Positions 57,307-64,000 of a stretch of 64,000 nt of DNA are shown one piece after another. This DNA comes from JAWXBR01 sp046595995 (GTDB lineage Bacteria > Bacteroidota > Ignavibacteria > Kapaibacteriales > Kapaibacteriaceae): assembly GCA_046595995.1 (NCBI GenBank), contig JBKJNB010000131.1, positions 4,405 through 68,404 on the forward strand, in the 5' to 3' direction. Both the position numbers and the translations under genes were made by a program. Below the pieces are notes generated by a model, which saw only the letters and a list, made by a program, of their open reading frames with translations, was not told where the DNA came from and did not search any database. Within the stretch, counting starts at the first letter, position 1; each line of letters starts with the position of its first letter.

Positions 57307-58685
57307 TCGCCCTGTGCTTTCGAGTATCGTGGCTGCCCCCCGGCTGTGTGAAGAAGCTCTACATGTCCCCAATCGAAACCGCGGTTCGACAATTCATTCA
57401 AAAGCGTCGTGACCTCTGTGCGCGTTACGGCGCCGTCTGCCACATACCGACACCTAAACTCATCGACAAGCAGAATGTTCGGTTGTTCGCCCGGCCAGAT
57501 TTTTGTGCCGCGATTTGAGATCGTGCGTAAGGTGAACGGGCCAACTAGTTCTGGCGGCGTCGGCATTCCGTCATGACGCATGAACACATCCGCGCCGTGT
57601 AGCATCCATGCCTCTGTTATTGTAGCGGGGGCAACAATGGCCGGTAACACCACAACTGGAATTTCAATGTCTTCTTCGACCACAGGGCGCAGTCGCTCGA
57701 TAATGGCCGACGTAAACTCCGTCGTCGAAGCTTGTCCACCAAGGTCGCGCGTCTTAATGCCCGCCGCAAGCGCGGACACCAATGCATCCTGAATGACACC
57801 TGCGTGGGCAACCATGCCCATGTACTGCAGCATTTGTACTGCAGAGACAAGCAGAGCCGTCGGATTTGCAAGTCCCTTACCTGCGATGTCCGGCGCAGAA
57901 CCGTGCACGGCTTCGAACACCGCACATTCACGTCCGATATTGCCCCCTGGTGCGACACCAAGCCCCCCAACAATGCCTGCGCACAAATCGCTTACGATGT
58001 CGCCATAGAGGTTTGGTAATACGAGGACGTCGAATTGTTCTGGACGTGTTACGAGCTGCATGCAGCAGTTGTCAACGATAATGTCATTGGCTTCTATCTC
58101 TGTGTACTCCGCAGCTACCTGCCTGAACACCTCGAGGAAAAGTCCGTCTGTAATCTTATGAATGTTTGCTTTATGCACACACGTCACACGCTGACGTCCA
58201 AGCTTACGCGTTTCTTCGAAGGCGTAACGAATGGCAGCCATGGACCCCGGACGTGTAATGACTTTCAAACACTGAGCAACGTTGGGCGTTGAGAAATACT
58301 CAATGCCTGAGTAAGTGTCCTCGATGTTCTCTCGAACCACGAGAATGTTAACATTCGTAAACCGTGTCTGCACCGCGGGCATCGATCGCGCTAGGCGAAC
58401 GTTGGCGTACAGCTCGAGAGACTTGCGAATTGTAACGTTTACACTCTTGTGTCCGCCACCAACCGGAGTCGTCGTCGGTCCCTTCAGCGCTACTTTGTTG
58501 CGTTTTATAGAATCGAGTGTTGCAGCTGGTACACCTACACCAGTTCGTTCGATAGACGTGAGTCCGGCTTCGACCCGCTCCCATTCGATGGGCACGTTCG
58601 CTGCAGCAAATACGCGAACCACAGCTTCGGCTATTTCAGGCCCAATGCCGTCACCTTCAATCAATGTCACCTTGCGTAAACTCAT
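57303..58685 (-). CDS. Isocitrate dehydrogenase with C-terminal extension
   Basis: 460 residues. Decarboxylating dehydrogenase fold: EGDGIGPEIAEAVV, serine/asparagine region VNVTIRKSLELYANVR, catalytic VHKANIHKITDGLF, metal ligands in VDNCCMQLV and NLYGDIVSDLCAGI, and EAVHGSAPDIAGKGLANP. The first 330 residues are the catalytic part; residues 340-460 (PFTLRTISNRGTKIWPGEQP) match the extra domain of the Thermus-type enzyme, which is absent from E. coli Icd. It makes 2-oxoglutarate and NAD(P)H. It follows thiolase and overlaps tamB by ATGA. Confidence 0.88.
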   Translation of the reverse strand: MSLRKVTLIEGDGIGPEIAEAVVRVFAAANVPIEWERVEAGLTSIERTGVGVPAATLDSIKRNKVALKGPTTTPVGGGHKSVNVTIRKSLELYANVRLARSMPAVQTRFTNVNILVVRENIEDTYSGIEYFSTPNVAQCLKVITRPGSMAAIRYAFEETRKLGRQRVTCVHKANIHKITDGLFLEVFRQVAAEYTEIEANDIIVDNCCMQLVTRPEQFDVLVLPNLYGDIVSDLCAGIVGGLGVAPGGNIGRECAVFEAVHGSAPDIAGKGLANPTALLVSAVQMLQYMGMVAHAGVIQDALVSALAAGIKTRDLGGQASTTEFTSAIIERLRPVVEEDIEIPVVVLPAIVAPATITEAWMLHGADVFMRHDGMPTPPELVGPFTLRTISNRGTKIWPGEQPNILLVDEFRCRYVADGAVTRTEVTTLLNELSNRGFDWGHVELLHTAGGQPRYSKAQGE

Positions 58686-58729
58686 CAGACCTTTCGCTTA
58701 TGAACCCGTCAAAAAAACAAACGTCCTTG

Positions 58730-59902
58730 TTACAGAGATTCGATGATTAGTGCGCTCGCCTCACCACCACCGATACACAACGTCGCCAGACCATATTTCT
58801 TGCCACGCTGCTTTAGTGCGTGGATGAGCGTCGTCAGAACGCGCGCACCACTTGCACCAATCGGATGTCCAATCGCAACAGCTCCACCATGCACATTAAT
58901 TCTATCGTGCATCAGGTCGAGCTCTTTCTTCGCTGCTAGCGTTACTACCGCAAACGCTTCGTTTATTTCAAACAGATCGATTGCATCAAGAGTCATGCCT
59001 GCTTTTGCTACGACGCGTCGAATAGCTTCGATCGGAGCCGTTGTAAACCACAATGGGTCTTGAGCGAATGACACTTGTGCAACAATGCGTGCCATCGGCT
59101 TTAGTCCGTGCGTTTTCAATGCCGCCTCTGAGCAGACTACAAGTGCCGCGGCGCCATCGTTAATCGTTGATGCGTTAGCTGCCGTAACCGTACCATCCTT
59201 CTTGAACACGGGTTTCAACGTTGGGATTTTATCGAAGGCCACTTTCCATGGTTCTTCGTCGTTTTCTACAACAACATCACCCTTACGTCCCTTGATGGTT
59301 ACCGGTACGATTTCGTTCTTGAAGTAGCCGGCCTTTTGTGCTTCCTGTGCGCGCGTATACGATGCGACAGTGTATTCGTCCTGTTGTTCGCGCGAGATCC
59401 CGCACTCCGTTGCACATAGTTCAGCAGCATCTCCCATCGGCACCTGATTGTACACGTCCCACAAGCCATCCCACTGCATTAGGTCAACCATGCGTGCATT
59501 GCCGAACTTCACACCTTTGCGTGAGTCGAGCATTGCATGGGGTGCATTCGTCATCGACTCCTGACCCCCGGCAATCACGATCTCGGAGTCGCCGCAGCGA
59601 ATTGCCTGATCGGCAAGCATCACTGCCTTAAGGCCCGACCCGCACACCTTGTTTATCGTCAGCGCGGCAACCGATTTCGGCAGGCCCGCGAGAATTGCAG
59701 CCTGGCGCGCAGGTGCCTGACCAACGCCACCTGTAAGCACGTTGCCCATGATGACTTCGTTCACGGCATCTGGCGAGAGGCCAGCGGCCTCGAGAGCCCC
59801 CTTGATGGCAATCGCCCCTAGCTGCGGAGCCGACAGGTCGCTGAGTGCGCCAAGTAGTGACCCTACTGGTGTGCGTACGGCGGAAACGATGTAGCTGGAC
59901 AT
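58730..59902 (-). CDS. Acetyl-CoA C-acetyltransferase (thiolase)
   Basis: 390 residues. Active sites visible: nucleophile cysteine in NKVCGSGLKAVMLADQ near residue 88, NVHGGAVAIGHPIGASGARV with its histidine, and CIGGGEASALI near the end with the second cysteine. It reversibly joins two acetyl-CoA or cleaves 3-ketoacyl-CoA. Reading together with the acyl-CoA dehydrogenase suggests fatty-acid oxidation. A TAAATTTG element is 25 bases upstream, divergent from atpD. Confidence 0.95.
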   Translation of the reverse strand: MSSYIVSAVRTPVGSLLGALSDLSAPQLGAIAIKGALEAAGLSPDAVNEVIMGNVLTGGVGQAPARQAAILAGLPKSVAALTINKVCGSGLKAVMLADQAIRCGDSEIVIAGGQESMTNAPHAMLDSRKGVKFGNARMVDLMQWDGLWDVYNQVPMGDAAELCATECGISREQQDEYTVASYTRAQEAQKAGYFKNEIVPVTIKGRKGDVVVENDEEPWKVAFDKIPTLKPVFKKDGTVTAANASTINDGAAALVVCSEAALKTHGLKPMARIVAQVSFAQDPLWFTTAPIEAIRRVVAKAGMTLDAIDLFEINEAFAVVTLAAKKELDLMHDRINVHGGAVAIGHPIGASGARVLTTLIHALKQRGKKYGLATLCIGGGEASALIIESL

Positions 59903-59927
59903 AAGACCCCTATGGAGAATAAGCTGA

Positions 59928-59995
59928 CAAATTTACGAAAAGGGGCTCGGCCGACGGGTCTTTCACGTCGGGTTGCGCTGCAATCCCTATTTTTG
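59928..59995. promoter_or_regulatory. Divergent -7 elements for thiolase and atpD
   Basis: TAAATTTG on the minus strand (59928-59935) faces thiolase; TATTTTTG on the plus strand (59988-59995) faces atpD, 43 bases from its ATG. Both match TAnnTTTG. One AAGGGGCT word (about 59940) sits between them. Confidence 0.5.
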
Positions 59996-60038
59996 CAATT
60001 CTATTTCGCATCACATCCGTCTGAACTTTAGGTCCCCT

Positions 60039-61448
60039 ATGAATAACGGTCGCGTTGTACAAGTAATTGGTCCAGTCGTTGATGTCGAATTCGCACCCGG
60101 AACTATCCCTCCTGTTCTTAATGCTCTGCACATCAAGCGATTGTCTGCCGAAACGGGCAAAGCTGAAACACTCGTTGTCGAAGTGCAGCAGCACCTCGGT
60201 GAAGATCGCGTACGCGCCATCGCCATTGATACCACCGATGGTCTCGTTCGTGGAATGGAAGTAAGTGATACGGGCTTGCCAATCTCAGTACCTGTTGGTC
60301 CTGCAGTACTTGGTCGGCTCATCAACGTTATTGGCGAGCCCATCGATGAGAAGGGCGTGATTAACTCCGAAAAGAAATGGTCCATCCATCGTTCGCCTCC
60401 CGAGTTCAAAAACCTTTCCACGCAAAAGGAAATGTTTGAAACGGGTATCAAAGTCATCGATCTAATCGAGCCGTTCACCAAAGGTGGCAAGACGGGTCTC
60501 TTCGGTGGTGCAGGTGTAGGTAAAACGGTTATCATTCAGGAACTCATTCACAACATCGCTAAGCAACACGGTGGTTACTCTGTGTTTGCTGGTGTTGGTG
60601 AACGCACACGCGAAGGCAATGACCTTTATCTTGAAATGACAGAGTCGGGAGTAATTGATAAGACAGCGCTGGTGTTCGGACAGATGAACGAACCACCTGG
60701 CGCTCGTGCTCGCGTTGCTCTAACGGCGCTTACAATGGCAGAGTACTTCCGTGATGAAGAAGGACGTGATGTGTTGTTGTTCGTAGACAACATTTTCCGG
60801 TTCACACAGGCTGGCTCAGAAGTATCGGCACTCCTTGGACGTATGCCGTCTGCTGTGGGATATCAGCCAACGCTTGCAACGGAAATGGGTGCTCTACAAG
60901 AGCGTATCGCATCGACCGATCGTGGTTCGATTACTTCCGTACAAGCCGTATACGTACCTGCGGATGACCTTACCGACCCAGCACCTGCGAACACCTTTAG
61001 CCACTTGGATGCTACAACGGTGTTGAGTCGTCAGATTGCTGAACTCGGCATCTACCCAGCGGTCGATCCGCTCGATTCATCATCACGTATCCTCGATCCT
61101 CTGATTATTGGTTCAGACCACTACGACACTGCAATGCGTGTGAAGAAGATTCTGCAGTCATACAAAGACCTTCAGGACATTATCTCGATTCTCGGTATGG
61201 ATGAACTTTCAGACGAGGATAAACAAACCGTTTACCGTGCTCGCAAGATTCAGCGATTCTTCTCGCAACCGTTCCACGTTGCAGAGCAATTCACTGGATT
61301 CCCTGGTCGCTACGTAAAAATTTCAGACACCATTTCCGATTTCAAGTCGATTCTTGACGGCGAAGTGGACGAAATCAACGAGGGGCTCTTTAGCTATAAG
61401 GGTACACTCGACGAAGTTTGGGACGCACACAAGAAATCGCAGAACTGA
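60039..61448 (+). CDS. atpD: F-type ATP synthase subunit beta
   Basis: Catalytic subunit of F1, 469 residues. P-loop GGAGVGKTVI at residues 156-165, catalytic glutamate in GVGERTREGNDLYLEM, DELSEED-like region seen as DELSDEDKQTV, and ALLGRMPSAVGYQPTLATEMG. The ATG gives the normal N terminus MNNGRVVQVIGPVVDVEF; further upstream codons lie in the promoter region. Directly followed by atpC. The other F1Fo genes are not in the window, as expected for this phylum where atpDC stands apart. Confidence 0.97.
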   Translation: MNNGRVVQVIGPVVDVEFAPGTIPPVLNALHIKRLSAETGKAETLVVEVQQHLGEDRVRAIAIDTTDGLVRGMEVSDTGLPISVPVGPAVLGRLINVIGEPIDEKGVINSEKKWSIHRSPPEFKNLSTQKEMFETGIKVIDLIEPFTKGGKTGLFGGAGVGKTVIIQELIHNIAKQHGGYSVFAGVGERTREGNDLYLEMTESGVIDKTALVFGQMNEPPGARARVALTALTMAEYFRDEEGRDVLLFVDNIFRFTQAGSEVSALLGRMPSAVGYQPTLATEMGALQERIASTDRGSITSVQAVYVPADDLTDPAPANTFSHLDATTVLSRQIAELGIYPAVDPLDSSSRILDPLIIGSDHYDTAMRVKKILQSYKDLQDIISILGMDELSDEDKQTVYRARKIQRFFSQPFHVAEQFTGFPGRYVKISDTISDFKSILDGEVDEINEGLFSYKGTLDEVWDAHKKSQN

Positions 61449-61482
61449 GTAGAAACCGACGAAGAGAATAGGACAGCACTAG

Positions 61483-61902
61483 ATGGCTTCTGACCGCACA
61501 CTGCACGTTTCAATCGTTACTCCGCAAACCACTGCCTATGATGGCAGTGCTCTCGCTGTTTCGGTACCAGGCTCACAGAGCCCCTTTCAAGTGCTCTATA
61601 ATCACGCTCCGATCATCTCATCGTTGGATGTGGGTGTAATCAAAATCGACGATTCTTCAAACGCAACAACGTATTTCGCGTCGCGCGAGGGATTTGTTGA
61701 AGTCCTTCACAACAATGTCAACATCGTCGTCAACGAACTCGTAGAAGCGTCGACGATCGATCGCGCCAAGGCTGAGGCAGACCTCGCAACAGCTCGTGAG
61801 AGTGCGGATTCAGGTTCCGACAAAGTGGCTCGCGAGGTTGCACGCAAGGAATTGCATTGGGCTGAAGCGCGCATCAGGGCATCAAAACTCATACGCGAAT
61901 AG
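61483..61902 (+). CDS. atpC: F-type ATP synthase subunit epsilon
   Basis: 139 residues. N-terminal beta sandwich (LHVSIVTPQTTAYDGSALAV, FASREGFVEVLHNNVNIVVN) and a two-helix C-terminal domain (RAKAEADLATARESA). It couples F1 rotation and can inhibit ATP hydrolysis. Follows atpD after 34 bases; the two form one unit with guaB close behind. Confidence 0.93.
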   Translation: MASDRTLHVSIVTPQTTAYDGSALAVSVPGSQSPFQVLYNHAPIISSLDVGVIKIDDSSNATTYFASREGFVEVLHNNVNIVVNELVEASTIDRAKAEADLATARESADSGSDKVAREVARKELHWAEARIRASKLIRE

Positions 61903-61908
61903 GTTCTC

Positions 61909-63378
61909 ATGAACGAGCAGAAATTTTGGGCAGAAGGCATCACATTCGATGATGTTCTGCTTGTGCCGCGCTATTCGCAAACGCTACCACGCGACGCCGA
62001 TACGTCGGCAAGGCTCACGAAGGCTATCACACTTCGAATTCCGCTTGTCTCTGCTGCCATGGACACGGTAACAGAGTCCGCAATGTCGATTGCCCTTGCT
62101 CGTGAAGGCGGCATCGGCATCATCCACAAAAACCTGACCATTGCACGCCAGGCCGAAGAGGTCGACAAGGTAAAGCGCTCAGAGAGTGGCATGATTCGCA
62201 AGCCGATTACTCTCACGCGCGACAAGACCGTACGCGAAGCACAAGAACTCATGGCCAAGTACAAGGTCTCGGGGTTTCCTGTTGTTGATGCTTCAAACAA
62301 GCTCATTGGCATTGTTACGAATCGCGACATGCGCTTTGCGAGCAACGGTCACGAACCTGTCGCTAATATCATGACGTCGGAAAAGCTTGTGACGGCACAC
62401 ATCGGTACGACGCTCGAAGACGCTGAGCGCATCCTTCAGGAACACCGCATCGAGAAACTGCCCATCGTCGATGAAAATGGACTATTAGTTGGCCTGATGA
62501 CGGTAAAAGACATACAGAAGAAGAAGAAATACCCGAACGCTGCAAAGGATGAGCAAGGCCGCTTGCGTGTTGGCGCGGCTGTGGGCATCTCACCCGATAC
62601 ACTCGATCGCGTTCATGCATTGGTTGAAGCGGGTGTCGATGTTGTAATTGTCGACACGGCACACGGACACACCAAGGGTGTGATTACTACAGTTCAAGCC
62701 GTTAAAGCGCGCTTCCCTTCACTCGAAGTTGTTGCAGGAAACATCGGAACGGCAGATGCAGCAAAGGCACTTATCGATGCAGGTGCCGATGCGGTTAAGG
62801 TCGGCATCGGTCCAGGCTCGATCTGCACCACACGTATCGTTGCTGGCGTTGGTGTGCCTCAGATTACAGCTATCATGAATGTTGCAACAGTTACACGTGC
62901 GTTAGGCATTCCGCTAATTGCAGACGGTGGCATTAAGCAAACCGGCGATGTTGCCAAAGCAATTGCCGCAGGTGCAGATACCGTGATGATTGGTGGACTC
63001 CTTGCCGGACTTGAAGAATCACCCGGTGAGATGGTGCTACTCGAGGGACGTGCCTACAAGATCTATCGCGGCATGGGCTCGTTGGGGGCTATGAACCAAG
63101 GGTCTGCCGATCGCTACTTCCAGGACGTCGAAGAAGAAATTGGCAAGCTCGTACCCGAAGGTATCGAGGGTCGTGTGCCATACAAGGGCAGCGCAGGCGA
63201 TACGATTTATCAAATGGTTGGTGGACTTCGCGCTGCAATGGGCTATTGCGGATGCAGTACGCTTGCGGAAATGCAAGAACACGCGCAGTTCGTTCGTATG
63301 TCGGTTGCAAGTCTACGCGAGTCGCACCCGCACGACATCATTATCACAAAAGAATCGCCTAACTACTACACTCGTTAA
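61909..63378 (+). CDS. guaB: Inosine-5'-monophosphate dehydrogenase
   Basis: First step of GMP synthesis from IMP, 489 residues, NAD-dependent. Catalytic barrel with the loop cysteine in GPGSICTTRIVAGVGVPQ, two CBS domains about residues 95-205 (VREAQELMAKYKVSGFPVVD and LEDAERILQEHRIEKLPIVD), ADGGIKQTGD, and the flap region YKGSAGDTIYQMVGGLRAAM. It starts six bases after atpC, so all three share a transcript. No unusual feature. Confidence 0.97.
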   Translation: MNEQKFWAEGITFDDVLLVPRYSQTLPRDADTSARLTKAITLRIPLVSAAMDTVTESAMSIALAREGGIGIIHKNLTIARQAEEVDKVKRSESGMIRKPITLTRDKTVREAQELMAKYKVSGFPVVDASNKLIGIVTNRDMRFASNGHEPVANIMTSEKLVTAHIGTTLEDAERILQEHRIEKLPIVDENGLLVGLMTVKDIQKKKKYPNAAKDEQGRLRVGAAVGISPDTLDRVHALVEAGVDVVIVDTAHGHTKGVITTVQAVKARFPSLEVVAGNIGTADAAKALIDAGADAVKVGIGPGSICTTRIVAGVGVPQITAIMNVATVTRALGIPLIADGGIKQTGDVAKAIAAGADTVMIGGLLAGLEESPGEMVLLEGRAYKIYRGMGSLGAMNQGSADRYFQDVEEEIGKLVPEGIEGRVPYKGSAGDTIYQMVGGLRAAMGYCGCSTLAEMQEHAQFVRMSVASLRESHPHDIIITKESPNYYTR

Positions 63379-63423
63379 TTGCGACGACACGCGATACTTT
63401 CAACTACTACAAGCAAAAACACT

Positions 63424-64000
63424 ATGGCTTCGGGAAAACAATTGCGAATGGCTGCGGAACGATTTGCTTCTGTCCGCAAAGCAATGAAAGCGAACAGTGT
63501 CGATGCTTATGTCATCACACACCTGTCCTCGCTGCGATACCTCCTGAACTTTTCAGGGTCGTATGCACTTGCGATCGTTACGCAGAAAGCAGTACACTTC
63601 TTTACAAACGACTTGTACACCATACAGGTCCAGAAAGAACTCCTGCCAATCGACGGCCTACACGTACACATCGATCGCGACCCGTGGTCAGTCGTTAAGA
63701 GTAAGGGGCTTGCCGGCAAATGGAAGACTCTTGGCTTCGACCCTTCAAGGCATTCCTTTGCCGGCTACAACTCGATGAAGAAGGCTCTCGCGCCAACAAA
63801 GCTCGTTGAAGTGCCTGCCCTAGTCGAGCGCGCCCTTCTCGCCAAATCGAGCGCCGAGATTAATTCTCTAAGCGCTGCAGCGCAACTCGCAAGCACCACG
63901 TATGAGAAAATGCTCGGCATGGTGCGCGCAGGTTTAACAGAGCGCGAAGTCGCAACATTCATCGCCACCACATCGCGCAAACTCGGTTCAGAGAAAGATG
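63424..64000 (+). CDS. Xaa-Pro aminopeptidase (M24), 5' part only
   Basis: The open frame runs off the window after 192 codons. Creatinase-type N-terminal domain: VRKAMKANSVDAYVITHLSS, SLRYLLNFSGSYALAIVT, FFTNDLYTIQVQKEL; then LLAKSSAEINSLSAAAQLAS starts the M24 (pita-bread) peptidase domain, AGLTEREVATFI. The metal-binding residues would lie beyond the edge. Dimetal enzyme that removes N-terminal residues before proline. One AAGGGGCT word is in codons near KSKGLAGK. Translation starts at ATG 46 bases after guaB. Confidence 0.88.
   Translation, partial: MASGKQLRMAAERFASVRKAMKANSVDAYVITHLSSLRYLLNFSGSYALAIVTQKAVHFFTNDLYTIQVQKELLPIDGLHVHIDRDPWSVVKSKGLAGKWKTLGFDPSRHSFAGYNSMKKALAPTKLVEVPALVERALLAKSSAEINSLSAAAQLASTTYEKMLGMVRAGLTEREVATFIATTSRKLGSEKD

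Overview
The window looks like a chromosomal segment of a Bacteroidota/Chlorobiota-related bacterium, plausibly of the Kapabacteria/Ignavibacteria kind. Evidence: a PorX-type response regulator fused to a PglZ domain (type IX secretion control), at least six large secreted proteins ending in beta-rich type IX-like sorting domains, -7 promoter elements of the Bacteroidota form TAnnTTTG, an atpD-atpC pair apart from other ATP synthase genes, and roughly even base composition. The lineage is inference; no rRNA is present.

Layout. 0-2.2 kb: two secreted proteins, one with a 13-base homopolymer in its signal-peptide region. 2.2-2.8 kb: an ISL3-type transposase remnant beside an AlkD DNA-glycosylase remnant. 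2.8-6.9 kb: aminotransferase, tsaE, porX and a PaaI-type thioesterase. 6.9-7.7 kb: a translationally coupled pair (DUF6932-type nucleotidyltransferase-like protein plus a 69-residue partner). 7.7-11.2 kb: nuoG-H-I. 11.2-16 kb: outer-membrane protein, HisA-like protein, ruvA, yraN and two peptide-ABC permeases. 16-23.8 kb: secreted and housekeeping enzymes (Ntn-like, GNAT, pdxH, M1 peptidase, hydrolase, amidohydrolase-like). 24 kb: tRNA-Pro. 25.3-27.2 kb: a foreign-looking patch with a broken isochorismatase-family gene and a YVTN-propeller lipoprotein. 27.3-33.9 kb: secreted proteins and rel. 34-37.5 kb: nuoJK, a thioredoxin-like lipoprotein, an orphan umuD, tRNA-Leu and tRNA-Val, nfu and mrp. 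37.6-42.4 kb: three type IX-like cargo proteins, two of them tandem paralogues. 42.4-46.1 kb: envelope and metabolic operon (MBL hydrolase, lptE, GT2, FAH). 46.2-49.8 kb: nuoAB-anmK-membrane glycosyltransferase. 49.9-64 kb: nitronate monooxygenase-like protein, acyl-CoA dehydrogenase, tamB, isocitrate dehydrogenase, thiolase, atpDC, guaB and the start of an M24 peptidase gene.

Together the genes describe a respiring cell (complex I split over three loci, F-type ATPase, isocitrate dehydrogenase, fatty-acid oxidation) with heavy investment in envelope assembly (LptE, TamB) and type IX secretion.

The most unusual features lie between or across genes. (1) The 8-mer AAGGGGCT/AGCCCCTT occurs about 24 times by eye, about two being expected. 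(2) Short tandem duplications sit at gene ends and often copy a stop or start codon. (3) Several start codons lie only 4-8 bases after a TAnnTTTG element, implying leaderless mRNAs. (4) Hairpins occur as pairs in several spacers. (5) A long structured leader precedes the amidohydrolase-like gene. All counts were made by eye and should be recomputed.
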